A DNA stretch of 64,000 nt, taken from positions 248,001 through 312,000 of the forward strand of contig JAQFVV010000183.1 of assembly GCA_028023455.1 (NCBI GenBank), read 5' to 3'. Shown one piece after another: positions 11,207 to 22,409 of the stretch; position 1 is the stretch's first letter; every line of letters starts with the position of its first letter. A program made the position numbers and the translations under genes. The notes under the pieces are model-generated. The model searched no databases. It was not told the origin of the DNA and was given only the letters and a program-made list of their open reading frames with translations. The stretch comes from Epiperipatus broadwayi (taxonomy: Eukaryota; Onychophora; Udeonychophora; Euonychophora; Peripatidae).

Positions 11207-11530
11207 AATTGTATATATGTATTGGAAAAATATTTATCATTTACACAAACATTCATTCTGCCTTATCAGGCACTGAGAAGAAAGACCATGGTGTTTCTTG
11301 ATTAAACTCAGAGGTAAAAAGCCAATAAACTCACCACACTGGCTAATGTGTTTTGGTGAGCAGCCCATCCATGTTCGTATACTATATGAATAATCACATA
11401 GTAATAACAGCTGCAACGACAAGAACGTATGGAGTGGACATTAGGAATTTGCCCTGCTCGGTTCCTTTAAGGCCTCCAAGAGGAATCAAAGGGTCTCCTT
11501 TCAGTTAATAGCAAACTTCTTTCTGCAGCC

Positions 11531-13540
11531 ATATATATATATATATCAGATTTTTTTTTTTTTACAGATTTAAATATAAATGATGACTTGCAAGAATCCA
11601 GTGTCTAACTTTTGCTGTCTTTAAAACATATAGAAATAAAAAAAGAACATTTATGTTGTTGTTTTTTATAAAAATATTTGTGTACAGTATACAGTTAATG
11701 ATTTGGTTATACAAAACCTCTGTTTAAATTTCATATTGTCTGTTTTAGTTACAGTCTTAAATAGATCGGAATAAATTTTATTCTATTTGTAAATACTTTA
11801 TTATCCTTCTTTAACGATTTATATATATATTATAAACTATGTTTTTTAAGGTTTTGATAAATATTTATACCTGTTTATATGAGTATTTGGTGCATTTTTA
11901 TGAATCCTTTTATCATTTGTACGACTATATTTTAAATTTTTGAATGATAATCTTTTAGCTTAATTGCGTGAATTAAAAATTAGAAACATTTATTAAATTA
12001 TACAATAGTATTTCATTTAGATTAAAATCATTTAATATATGTAATAATTAATAGATTCTAACTAACTATTGTTTAACTCTTCAGAAAATGTATTTTTACA
12101 AAAAAATAAAAAAATAAAATTTAAAAGAAACAACTTAAATGTTAAATAATCACTACTCAAACGTATTTTCTCATCACCAGGTAGTGAAATGAGCACATTT
12201 ACTGTTTAATCAAATGGATTTTTAAAATGAATCAACTTGAAATGACTCAAAAATGACATCTGAAAGGGGAAAGATTTTTTATCACCTAAAGAATTTACTA
12301 TCAGTAGAAAGGAAAAAAAACATTCTAATACAATCTGAAAATGCAGTTGCTTCGAAATATTAAAAAAAAACAACACCAAAAGCTGATAGATTAATAAAAC
12401 TAAATTTCGATTTCTGAAACGGTAATCAAAGCAGTAGTTAGTTTCGGTAAAAATAAATAAATAAATACTAAAAACTAAAAAGACATAACAGTAAAATATA
12501 CTGCCAGATTGGAAATATACACAATTTATAAAAATATTTCACGCTCCCTATTTTATCTCATTTGCCTGAAATCACGTAAGAAACAATCTGCAATTAATCT
12601 TTTCCAATTTCAGAAACTGACGAATAGCTTTCTACAAGAATTAAAGGAACTGCATACATAAAATCTGATTAATTTTAAACAAATTGCAATAGGATTTTTA
12701 ATATTTTATCAGTGCACAATGACCTGTCACTATCATTATATTCTACTATTTTTATAATTATTTTACATGCATAAAAGCATGCTGGTGACATAACCCATAA
12801 ATGTATAATACTGTTTCAAAATTATCATTCCAATATTTTTTAATATGAATATTTCAGTTTAAATTTATATTTAACTCATTTACAAAATTAATATAGATGC
12901 ATATCTATTTTTAAAAACACATACATTTATTCTATTAGCAATCAATCAATCCCATTGAAATCATGACCACATTTAAAATTATTTATAGTACTACTCTTAC
13001 TTATATATATTTTTTTTACATAAATAGATTTATTAATTAAATTCCAAATTATCATACAATATTACCCTATTGATATTTTTTTCTTAATTTTTAGACTTTG
13101 CAAGATATTCCTAGATAAAATTGGAATTATACTTATATTTTTTTATTATTTTACCTAGCATGATTTAACAGAAAAGACTAAGCAATAAACATTCATCAAT
13201 TGCAATAAAAAGTCAGAAATGAAAATTTTATAATAAACTTACAAAGTAATTTTACAACAATTTCAACTAATATTGAAAGTTTGACAACATTAGTATTCCA
13301 TATCAATCATCTTTGAATCGTCTTTACCACATCTTTTTTTCTCCTGCATTAAGACCTCAATAGCAGCATTTATAAACAATTTCCACACTTTTATCTTTAT
13401 ATAAAGACTCAAAAAATATTACATTAATTTCTACTCCTTGTCATGTTGCAAATATCTATATAAACTTATCAAAAATATTAAAAATTTAACATACTATTTC
13501 CAGTAATTTTAATCATCAGAAATTATAAATATATATTGAT
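11531..13540. other. A+T-rich spacer, nothing recognised
   Basis: Begins with a short (TA)n next to the LINE 5' end and a T run. No coding frames above noise and no repeats shared with other parts of the window. Confidence 0.5.
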
Positions 13541-13563
13541 ACTTTGCTATTAGAGCTGCAACA

Positions 13564-13825
13564 CAGAGCATGTATTAGACTTGCTGCACCTTTTCACATT
13601 TATATCAATCTGCTAATAACTTTGTAATCTTGTGACCTAGCCAAAATAATGTATACAAAGATTTTTGTACATGATATTTTTTGCAAAATTTGCAAAAAAA
13701 TGTAGTAATATGTACACAGATTTTGTACATGATATTTTTGCAAGATTTACAAAGTTATTGGCCAGTTGATACAAATGTGAAAAGGTGCAGCAAGTCTAAT
13801 TGTGTTGTGGGGCTAATAAAAATAA
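13564..13825. repeat. Fold-back element with ~60-bp inverted arms
   Basis: TTAGACTTGCTGCACCTTTT with CACATTTATATCAAT and AACTTTGTAATCTTG on the left is mirrored by CAAGATTTACAAAGTTATTG and CACATTTGTATCAACTGG-type sequence (on the opposite strand) ending in AAAGGTGCAGCAAGTCTAA. Outer edges GCAACACAGAG and ATTGTGTTGTGG extend the pairing weakly. A near-tandem block around TTTTGTACATGATATTTTT occurs twice in the centre. No coding capacity; MITE-like. Confidence 0.6.
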
Positions 13826-13827
13826 CT

Positions 13828-14035
13828 AAAAGTATAAAAAATAATATTAAAAAACAACATTTTAAAACAAATTTTGAGAAACAAATGGATATTAAAAAAA
13901 TAATTTTAAAAACAATTTTAAAAGAACAAATGGATATTTAAAATTACTATTTTTAAAGTATAAAAAATAATATTAAAAAGGGCAATTTTAAAACAATTTT
14001 GAGGAAGAAATGGAGATTAAAAACATAATTTTTTT
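13828..14035. repeat. Imperfect tandem duplication, ~125-bp unit
   Basis: AAGTATAAAAAATAATATTA, then AATTTTAAAACAA(A)TTTTGAG and AAATGG(A/T)(G/T)ATTAAAAA, appears twice in order, with an extra partial internal repeat. The 86-residue frame across it is Lys/Ile/Asn noise. Confidence 0.5.
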
Positions 14036-14065
14036 GAAAAAATATTGATTTGCCACACACAAATA

Positions 14066-14973
14066 TACACCTGGGTCTCGTTTTATGAGAATTATTTTAA
14101 TTCTATTTTGAAGTTATGCGATTCATGTTTCTTATTAATATCTTTCATATTTTACTATATTTATTAGATATCAAGAAATTTAAATTATTAATAACTTATT
14201 TTGACTTGAAATACTTTTTTTTTCAAAAATATAACATTATATTAACAGCTAACATGAATATGGCCTGAAGCTGTATTTAGAATCTTAGCTTCTATGTAAA
14301 TAATCTACTTATACTAATGAGTAAGTAATAATAATGGATTTATATGTACATATAAAAATATTGCAATAAATATTCAAACATTTTAAATTTTTAAAATTTA
14401 TTTTGTTAGATATAACAGAAATATTTTTTTTTTAGATTTTTAAAATAAATAATAATGAAGATTTTATTGATTTTATAAACTGAAAATAATCTTCCTAATG
14501 ATAATGTATAATCTTTTTGTTTTGATTGCGATCTCATTTTTTTAATTTAGAAACAGAAAACTATTAACACAGCACAAGACTGAAAGTGACACTAGTTGTA
14601 CATCACATCATGAATCTGATTTCTTACCAAGTCACAAATGAATGCATATTGTCAAATAGTGGTAATGATTAAAATATTTATGAAAAAATGTAAAATTAAA
14701 TACTGTAGTTAATAAAAAAAAGTAAAAAAAGTTTGTCTTGTATTAATTTTTTTCAAATATTTGAAATTTTTTATTAGTCATACTTTATTTCCTTATTTTT
14801 TTAATGTGAATTTTAAAGTATTTTTTCCTTGTTGCTTTGCTTTTATGCCAATTTCTGAAAATTACAGAACCTATTCCCTATTTTTCAAGGTAAGTTAAGT
14901 TTATTTTGGTGCAGTTTCTTTTGTGCATGTTTTCTGAGTAACCTATCTATCGAATAAAATAAGACCAGGTGTA
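14066..14973. mobile_element. ~0.9 kb non-autonomous TIR transposon, copy 2
   Basis: Left end TACACCTGGGTCTCGTTTTA and right end AATAAGACCAGGTGTATA form imperfect inverted repeats bounded by TA. The interior aligns collinearly with copy 1 at 4784-5678, including the blocks CTTATTTTGACTTGAAATAC, ATGGCCTGAAGCTGTATTTA and CTTGTTGCTTTGCTTTTATG. Differences are scattered substitutions and small indels, so both copies are independent insertions of one family rather than a recent segmental duplication. Confidence 0.7.
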
Positions 14974-16135
14974 TACGACTTTCACACTAACAACTTTAAA
15001 ATGTATAATGATATATAAATCGATATTAAAAACATTTTAAACCAAAAAAATTGATTTGTGATCTTAAATAAATAACACCATTACACAAAAGAATGTTACT
15101 TTAAATACACACAAAACAATCACTAAACTATAATTTTTTTAAATATTGTTTATAAAAACACATAAAATATACATATATATGCTACTTACCTTGTAATATA
15201 TATAAGAAATTGTCATGTTGAAGCCACAAATTTAACATTTACTTCCAACACACATAAAATGGAGATTTGAACTAAAACATCCCCCCCCAATGGAATTTTA
15301 TTGAACATGTGATTGCACAGAGTATGCTAGGATTCCTCCACAAAAATGCTAATAAATGTTTTTGTTTTTATTTACAGAAAGAAAACAAATTGGGGAGGGG
15401 GGGAGACACAAAAATAAAGAAATATAAATTATTATAAGACTTTTGTTAAATATTTTTCTGTTGTCAGAAAAAAATCTGGACAATAACTGAAAATGTTGAA
15501 ATATTACAAAAAAAAAAAGACCTATTGATAAAGGTGAACATGGTTTTACATGAGATCAAATAACATCACAGGGATTATTTCCTTTCAAATTGACATCAGT
15601 GCAAGATTACACTTTTATTGCTGATGTGAAAAGGCATCCTATCTCCCCTACATTGCAGGTCTAATACCAAAGTATCTATATATTAATGAATTTATCATCA
15701 TTATGATTGGTTACAATTATTAAGATAAAATATTTTATATATTTTACATTACTACAGACTTTATTCCATTTATTAACAAACTTAGCTAACATAATATCTT
15801 TTCATATAACGGTTTTCAAGAATTAATAAAATTGTTTAGAATATCAATTTATTTTTTTAATAGTAGAATATTATTTTTAAATATTTACTCATTTATAAGA
15901 TTAAACTCAAAGTATATGAAATAACTGCAAATAGTATTGCTTTTTAACAAAAAAAAATCTTTCACATCCAGACTTTTATGACATTTAAAAGTTATCTTTA
16001 TGGTTAATAGATATTTTTAACTTTAGTACATATTTTAAATGATTTTCCATCTAAATAAAAACATAGAATAAGTCTGCATATATTTATTATTTTTTTAAAA
16101 ATTAAAAATCTCATCCAAAATTTTTTGTACTTTCT
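14974..16135. other. A+T-rich spacer
   Basis: Contains a G-rich patch (GGGGAGGGGGGGAG near 15393-15405) and a C8 run near 15282, but no coding frame or recognisable repeat. Confidence 0.45.
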
Positions 16136-16139
16136 TCAA

Positions 16140-16560
16140 GCGCACATGCTTAAAGGTTTCTTGCCTTAATAAATATTACTTATGTAATCAATGTGCATTA
16201 AATAAATTTATATTTACAACTTTAAATTATTGTAATAGATTTCTAAATATAAGATCTTTCCATTGACTCGTAAATCGAAAGACTTCATGAGTACTAATGT
16301 GTAATAGGAATTGTGGACTTAAATCAATGAAGTATTGAATAGCTTCACACTCTCAGTTCTAACTGCTTCAGCTTCACCTATTTATATAGAAAGTAGGTTG
16401 AAGTAAAGAAGGGTTCTCCTATTTTCTTCCAATGCATAAGCTTGTGGTTAATACCTGTAGAGATCCCTACCTTCACATTTTCAAGTGCACATGCTTAAAG
16501 GTTTATTGCCTTAATAAATATTATGTACTTTCTTCATAAATATTAACTGAATGTCTGCCA
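16140..16560 (+). repeat. R6 interspersed repeat, copy 2
   Basis: Collinear with copy 1 at 6.45-6.79 kb, and its 3' half matches copy 3 at the window end in inverted orientation: CTTCAGCTTCACCTATTTAT, AGAAAGTAGGTTGAAGTAA, GGGTTCTCCT, AAGCTTGTGGTTAA and CCTGTAGAGATCCCTAC. Direct repeats of GCACATGCTTAAAGGTTT at about 16142 and 16487 flank the unit and may be part of its ends or a duplication. Confidence 0.6.
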
Positions 16561-17490
16561 AATTAATGGACAACTTGAATGGATTATAACTGTATTTCAT
16601 AAGTATTACATTATAATTTTTATTTCAATTTTTACTATACGTTTTATCAATATCTATTTTGTATTGAATAGTCATTTTTATTATGACATGAAAAATTTGA
16701 CAAAATATTCTAATTACATTTACACCATAGTCTTTATTTTTTTAATATTGTTTAATATGTATTTAAAAGTACAGGTATGTTACCAGTATTTGAACTGCAT
16801 TAATTCAAAATGATTATTTTTTGATGACATTAGAAAAACATGCACAAAATTTATACTTCCCATAATATTGAATTAATTTGATGAAACACAGAATTTTACA
16901 CATTAAGTTTAATATATTGAAACTGCAATGTATTGCATATGTTTGTTATTATAATATAAATCGTTAAGTGATTTTAGGCAACAGGCACAAAGTAGGATAT
17001 GATATTGTTCAGTAAGATTTTCCAAAAAAATCTATAATAATATAATATTGATCATAAAAAATAATAAATTTATCTTTCATATAACCCATAATAGAAGATG
17101 AAGTTAGTTAAATATATTTTCATTGTATTTTTGAAAAGAATATTATTCCTGATATACTATGGAAAAATATCTAGATAAATATGATAATTAAAAGGTACTT
17201 AAAATGACATATATTCAAATATATAGCTGTAATTGCAATCATAAAATGAAAAATGCATAAAAATTAAATGTAATTATCATAATTTAAATGTAACTTATTA
17301 GTGAATATTTTTACTTACCAAACACACACAATGAATAAGTTTAAATTTATTATTTAGTTGGTTAGAAAATCATTTGCACATCAAAGTGGCAGAAATTTAA
17401 TATAGTAGTAAGCATGGTATCTTTTAAAAATGATCAATAAAAAAAATGCCTAAAAATATTTCTATATTTTTATTTAATTTATTGTTTTAA
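16561..17490. other. A+T-rich spacer, nothing recognised
   Basis: No coherent frame, RNA gene or shared repeat noticed. Confidence 0.45.
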
Positions 17491-17499
17491 AAATAATTA

Positions 17500-18475
17500 G
17501 ATGGGATTTGAACCCAGAATTTCAAGCTCCCTTAAATAATCCACTCCACTTTATACAACCAACACATATGATCACATATATGTGAAGTAGATAAATGATC
17601 TCCAATATATGTATTTTGTGCTGAACCAGCATTTATCAGTTGCTCCACGTCATCATCTCCCATACTTATATATAATCAGTGCTTGGTTTATATCAAAATA
17701 ACAAATCTTTAAGCCTTAATGGACATGCTTCAATATTCTCCACAACTCTCCAGTCTTCAATATCATTTAAAAATCTGATGGTGGTATGTTCCAAGCTCCT
17801 GATTGCCAATTTTATTGTCATACCCATGTTGACAGGAAGTCAATCTGACTTCTCGTATGCTGGACCTTAAGACTATTTAAAGACACAGAAGAGAGATCAG
17901 CAGAATACAGGCTGAATTGGTAATATTTTGAATACAAGTTATAGTATATATACTTAAAGTAGATGTAATTAGAAGGGATTTGAACCCAGACCTTCAAGCT
18001 CCCTGTAAACTGGCCATTCCTCTTCTGTGTATTTATATGGTCTTACAGTCCTGCATATTAGAGATCAGGGTCTTATGGTCAACATGGAGATGACAACAAA
18101 ATAATCAAACAAGAGCTTTGAACATGCCTCATCAGATTTTCAATGATATGAAAGGTTGAAGAATTGGAGATTGGATAAGATTGAAGCCTATCTATCCATT
18201 AAAGCTTTAAGATTTATTATTTTAATATAAACTGAGCACTGGTTACATATGTGTGGAAGAGATTATGCAGACCAACTGATGAGTGCTGGTTCAACATGAA
18301 ATATATATATTGGAGATCATTTATCTTTTTCTCATGTATGTGGTTATGTGTATCAGTTGTATAAGATCGAGTGGAAGACTGAAGGAAGCTTGAAAGTCTG
18401 TGTTCAAATCTTCTTTAATTACATCTAGTTTAAGTATATATACTATACTTGTATTTACAATATTTTAAAAATAAT
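17500..18475. repeat. F1 composite: two F1 units in fold-back arrangement
   Basis: A minus-oriented unit (about 17505-17690) has the family end GGGATTTGAACCCAG and a decayed core on the minus strand (CTGATAA, then AAAA in place of GAAA). A nested element follows: inverted termini at 17918-18010 and 18395-18475 (AGTATATATACTTAAAGTAG with TTTGAACCCAGACCTTCAAG, and their inverses) enclose a plus-oriented F1 unit with a good hammerhead. The internal segments resemble each other in inverse (ACAAATCTTTAAGC against GCTTTAAGATTT). This is the clearest example that F1 units sit inside ~90-bp inverted repeats. Confidence 0.7.
18263..18320 (+). ncRNA. Hammerhead ribozyme motif, F1 copy B
   Basis: Core CUGAUGA at 18276-18282 and GAAA at 18298-18301. 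Stem II is GUGCU/AACAU with a wobble and one mismatch. Stem III is AUA-UA-UAU, a 3-bp stem with a 2-nt loop, as in Penelope-type hammerheads. Cleavage is predicted after A18309 (U16.1-A17). The inner stem I is CCAA/UUGG. The outer stem I (AUUAUGC against GAUCAU) is degraded. The core is intact; activity is plausible but unproven. Confidence 0.7.
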
Positions 18476-18570
18476 TAAATGAAAATATCAATTTAAATTT
18501 AATATCTACTTAAATATAAAGAAATACTGCATTTATATTTTTGCAAATAAATACAATAAAAGTTGAGTCT

Positions 18571-18666
18571 GTCAAGCGTTGGTGGCCTAGTGGTTAGCAT
18601 AACTGCCTTCCAAGCAGCTGTCCCAGGTTCGTTTCCCGGTCAATGCATTTGACATATGGACAGAAG
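18571..18666 (+). repeat. tRNA-Gly(UCC)-derived SINE, copy 1
   Basis: The body folds like tRNA-Gly: GCGTTGGTGG 5' end, A-box region GGCCTAGTGGTTAGCA, anticodon stem-loop CTGC-CTTCCAA-GCAG (anticodon UCC), B-box GGTTCGTTTCC, and an acceptor 3' side TCAATGC. The flanks GTCAA and TTGAC, shared by all four copies, extend the acceptor stem and show it is a repeat family rather than a tRNA gene. The target duplication is AAAGTTGAGTCT (18559-18570) against AAAGTTCAGTCT (18667-18678), one mismatch. Pol III internal promoter boxes are near consensus. Confidence 0.8.
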
Positions 18667-18678
18667 AAAGTTCAGTCT

Positions 18679-19625
18679 TCTTTCATTATTTCTGAAATAG
18701 TGTTTTTAGTGTAAACCTGATTTTTCATTGAGATTCTTTTTTCTGTTAATATTTTGATAATAAACATTTAAGAGAAAATTGCAAATTCAATAAAATAACA
18801 TGAACTTAAAGAAATTAAATTTTTAAAAATAAAAAAGGAACTACAATATCTTGCATATATATTCAAACCATTGTCATATTCTTTTTTTACCAGTTTTTAT
18901 TGAAAATCAAATTTTAACATAGAATCACACCCATTGTTTATTATTTTGATTATCATATAAAATTGTGCATTAATAGATATTTATATTTTTATTAATGAAT
19001 AAATCTTTTTAAATGATTTTGTTATGGATATAATATTGATTATGTTATGTTATACCAGGTGGCTAAAGTAATTTTGTAAGATCTTTAAAAATATTGACGT
19101 ATTTTATTTATTTTTTTTATTTTGGAAAATGACTTTTAATATGATAGAACTTCATTTTCTATTGGAGTTATATGGGAGTACATATCTCCCAAAAGTGCTT
19201 AGCTTAGTACTCAATTTATATAGGATTGTAAATTATTAAATACTCATGCAATTTGTGGATATGTTAACCTTTTTCATAAGAAAATATATAATGGATATTA
19301 TATTCTTTGGCTACATATTTTTCTTTTTCTATGTAGACTGATACAATAGTTTTTTGAAATTAAAACTATCACCATATTTTTTCTCTTGCTTTGTTTTAAA
19401 AGTGGAAATGTTTTGATTTTATACATTGTGAAAATTGAGAATCAATTTGCATTGCAAATATTCACTTAGCATACAATTGAACATATTTTAACCTGATTTT
19501 CCAAGAATTCAACTTTTTCCTTGATATATGCATTATGAGAAATATAATTTTTGTGCCCATTTTTGTGATGCAATGTTGGCTGATCTAAAAGTAATCATAA
19601 ATATAAGGTTTCAAACTCATGAAGC
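18679..19625. other. A+T-rich spacer, nothing recognised
   Basis: No coding frame above noise and no recognisable repeat. Confidence 0.45.
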
Positions 19626-19628
19626 ACA

Positions 19629-19746
<118 letters not shown>

Positions 19747-20720
19747 TTATCTGTACTTTTAATTATGTATTAAATGATGTTGAGAAAATAAAAGTCTATG
19801 GAAAAAATGCAGATAATAAAATTTTGTATAAGTCTTTCATGTTTCCTACCACAAATAGATATTTAATATAAAATGAAAAGATATTGAAGAAACTTGGAGT
19901 AAAAATGTGAATACATTTCACCACCCAAAACTTTTAAAATAGTGTTATATGCAAAACGTAAGAAATAGAGTTGTAAATCATTCTGGTTGGCCATTGGTTT
20001 GGTGGACATACAGATAATTGTTGTGAAGATAAATAACAGATATTATATCCTACATGTGTTTATACTCATACATAATAATATTGATATATTGGTTGTCTAA
20101 ATCTCTGTTTACCATAGCAGGATAGTATCTATAATTTTATATGTAAATAACTTTTTGTAATCTATTTATTTGTAATGTGGAAATATATTAACAAACAATT
20201 TTAATTTATATATTGTGTTTAAACCATTCATGTAATCAGTATCAACATATATTATGTAATATAGAAATAAGTACAGTATTATTTCAAATCTTAGATTATT
20301 ATAAATGCAAAAGAATATATATGATATTAGAAAATTTTTCTGAGAGTACTTTTAATAAATAAGAAGCTTGTTTTAAAACTCTTATTTAGTACAATTATTA
20401 TTACAACATTTATTGATAAACAGCATATTAACAGTCCACTGCAGAGCTAAGACTGCTTCAATAATCTTTTGTGTAGAAAAAGATATTTGCCAAATTGGAA
20501 AATTTTGAACAGTTTTTCATTTTTGTGTTATCCTTTAATTAAAATTACTTATAGACCAATAGAAGTAATTATATATGTTGGCTGAAAACCAGATACCTGA
20601 AAAAAAGGGCTAAACCTGTTGATTTTTTTGAATTTACTCATTTTAAATTTGAACTCAGGCATCATAAGGGAAGTATTTCTCATAGTGCAATTTATTGCAT
20701 CATGAAACATTGTATATGTG
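19747..20720. other. A+T-rich spacer, nothing recognised
   Basis: Nothing supported apart from short A/T runs. Confidence 0.45.
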
Positions 20721-20726
20721 TATGTG

Positions 20727-20935
20727 ATAATAGATGGACAATTGAAATCTAAACTGGATCCCAAGAGATTGTAAAAGACCCAGAAAGAGACCACATGTGA
20801 GATTGATAGGAGAAATACAAAAGTGTGCAGGGGTGATATGGGGAAGAGAGGTTAGAGATCGGAGAAGATGGATTGAACTTGGAGAGACCTTAATTCTGCA
20901 GTGGATTGTTAATGGTTTACGAGGGTGATGATGTA
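20727..20935 (+). mobile_element. RTE LINE 3' fragment
   Basis: Matches the last ~210 bp of the LINE at 8.26 kb: DNA for DNRWTIEI, then AAGAGATTGTAAAAGACCCA, AGAAGATGGATTGAACTTGG and the GGGTGATGATG tail. 5'-truncated, as is usual for LINEs. Confidence 0.8.
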
Positions 20936-21433
20936 GTTAATTTAGAGCTAATTTCAAAACTGTTTTCCTAGCATTATATGGTGCAGAAGTAATTTTCACG
21001 TTTTTATTATATTTAAGAAATAGATGAATACTTTTACATTAGAAGCCGGTTAAAATATTAATTTTTAAATCTAAATTCATGATGTCTAATATAATCTAAA
21101 ATGTTGGCTTAACTTTTCTGAATGGCTACAGATAATATCACTATTAAACATTTTCAAAATGAATAGATAACCAAACAATGAGATTTAAAATTTTTCAATT
21201 TTTATTCCTGTCTAGCATTTATGTAGATTAAAGTGGCTTGAAAATTTAAATTTCTTTCGTCTAATGGATCAAAACTTATCATTTGTTGATAAAGTCATAA
21301 ATCAATCATTAAATATAAACTCACTATTTTTTAGGCATATATTTGAAGTTATATCTGTCTTTTAATTTATCTCCCTAGTCATATTTTTACTTATCAAACC
21401 TCTCACATTTTTTCTTTTTTCCCTTACCATGAG

Positions 21434-21435
<2 letters not shown>
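20936..21435. other. A+T-rich spacer, nothing recognised
   Basis: No features supported. Confidence 0.45.

Positions 21436-21471
<36 letters not shown>
21436..21471. repeat. (TA)n microsatellite
   Basis: Eighteen TA units, about 75 bp to the left of the Penelope-like palindrome. A second short (TA)n closes it on the right. Confidence 0.85.
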
Positions 21472-21475
<4 letters not shown>

Positions 21476-21698
21476 GAACATCATATTTGTGTATATATAT
21501 ATAACTATAACCATTAAATGTCTGTATTTTTAAATCATATAATAATAATTCAAACAAATTTATTTTAACACAGTATTCAAAATTAAATAATATATTTTTT
21601 ACCAGAAGTATTTTCGATTGTTTCACTGACAATCTTTATCAACCATTAATACAAATGTACAGAAAATAAAAACTTGCATTGCCCATCATTTAATCCAT

Positions 21699-21900
21699 TC
21701 AAATTTCCCACAATTCTGTTGTTTTTATATTAGCTGATTGTCTATTTATTAAACCATCTCTATTTCTTGATATCATCATTGCTTCCTTAATTTTTCGTTT
21801 TTCATTACATCTTTCAATTTGAATAATTTTTACATCTTTATTATTAAATTTAAAACCATAATTACATGCTTTATTATGATCAAAAATAATTGATGGAGTA
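21699..21900 (-). pseudogene. GIY-YIG endonuclease C-terminus, left arm
   Basis: Minus-strand coding for the last ~70 residues of a Penelope-like endonuclease domain, including RCNEKRKIKEAMMIS and LINRQSANIKTTELWEI with a stop at the end. The reading frame continues across the palindrome centre into the opposite arm, so residues before the VSSVNIN block are antisense artefact. Confidence 0.55.
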
Positions 21901-22034
21901 TTTATATTTACTGAAGATACATTTTCTTTCTGTACACATTTATATAATGTCTTATAATCATATCGTTTTTGTATGTACATTACAAAAACAATATAATGAT
22001 CATAAGACATTATATAAATGTGTACAGAAAGAAA

Positions 22035-22258
22035 ATGTATCTTCAGTAAATATAAATACTCCATCAATTATTTTTGATCATAATAAAGCATGTAATTATG
22101 GTTTTAAATTTAATAATAAAGATGTAAAAATTATTCAAATTGAAAGATGTAATGAAAAATGAAAAATTAAGGAAGCAATGATGATATCAAGAAATAGAGA
22201 TGGTTTAATGAATAGACAATCAGCCAATATAAGAACAACAGAATTGTGGCAAATTTGA
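22035..22258 (+). pseudogene. GIY-YIG endonuclease C-terminus, right arm
   Basis: Mirror copy of the left-arm coding segment. A TGA replaces the Arg codon after RCNEK, so this copy is interrupted in the KRKIKEA block. The remainder (IKEAMMISRNRDGLMNRQSA) is intact in frame. Divergence between the arms is small. Confidence 0.55.
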
Positions 22259-22307
22259 ATGGATTGAATGATGGGTAATGCAAGTTTTTATTTTCTGTAC
22301 TTTTGTA

Positions 22308-22360
22308 TTAATGGTTGATAAAGGTTGTCAGTGAAACAATCGAAAGTATTTCCGGTAAAG
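22308..22360 (+). ncRNA. Decayed hammerhead-like hairpin in Penelope-like arm
   Basis: UUGAUAA (CUGAUGA with two changes) at 22315-22321, then a 6-bp hairpin GGUUGU/ACAAUC, then GAAA at 22342-22345. UUAAUGG before the core can pair with CCGGUAA after a UU site, leaving one mismatch; in the left arm the same positions give UUAAUGG/CUGGUAA. Stem III would be only 1-2 bp, as is common in Penelope hammerheads. Two core substitutions and an extra A before stem II make catalysis unlikely. Confidence 0.35.
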
Positions 22361-22409
22361 AATATATTATTTAATTTTGAATACTGTGTTAAATAAATTT
22401 GTTTGAATT

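Larger units (their letters stand above)
8257..11530 (-). mobile_element. RTE-type LINE retrotransposon, near full length
   Basis: About 3.3 kb on the minus strand: a ~320-bp upstream region (11207-11530), an endonuclease plus reverse transcriptase coding region, a very short 3' end and the TGATGAT-type tail characteristic of RTE-clade LINEs. 3' fragments of the same family lie at 20727-20935, 33181-33523, 37060-37545 and 49804-50090, all ending in ATGATGATG-like tails. The coding region is broken by a nonsense codon and a frameshift (next entries), so this copy is not autonomous. The low-complexity TA sequence on both sides hides any target duplication. Confidence 0.85.
21547..22409. mobile_element. 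Palindrome of two Penelope-like element 3' ends
   Basis: Two ~430-bp arms are near-perfect inverse copies meeting at about 21976-21981 with almost no spacer. Each arm encodes the end of a GIY-YIG-type protein: ...VSSVNINTPSIIFDHNKAC, FKFNNKDVKIIQIERCNEKR, KIKEAMMISRNRDGLINRQS, ending in ELWEI. This matches the C-terminus of Penelope-like element endonucleases (His block, then K/R-I-K-E-A with its Glu, then a final Asn-Arg block). Outside the stop each arm has a shared 3' region including a hammerhead-like hairpin (separate entry). (TA)n tracts lie beyond both ends. The RT domain and the GIY and YIG motifs are missing. Confidence 0.65.

Noticed and set aside
18575-18646. Functional tRNA-Gly gene
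   Set aside because: Fold and anticodon look tRNA-like, but extra flanking sequence is shared with three dispersed copies and a target duplication surrounds it, so it is a SINE.
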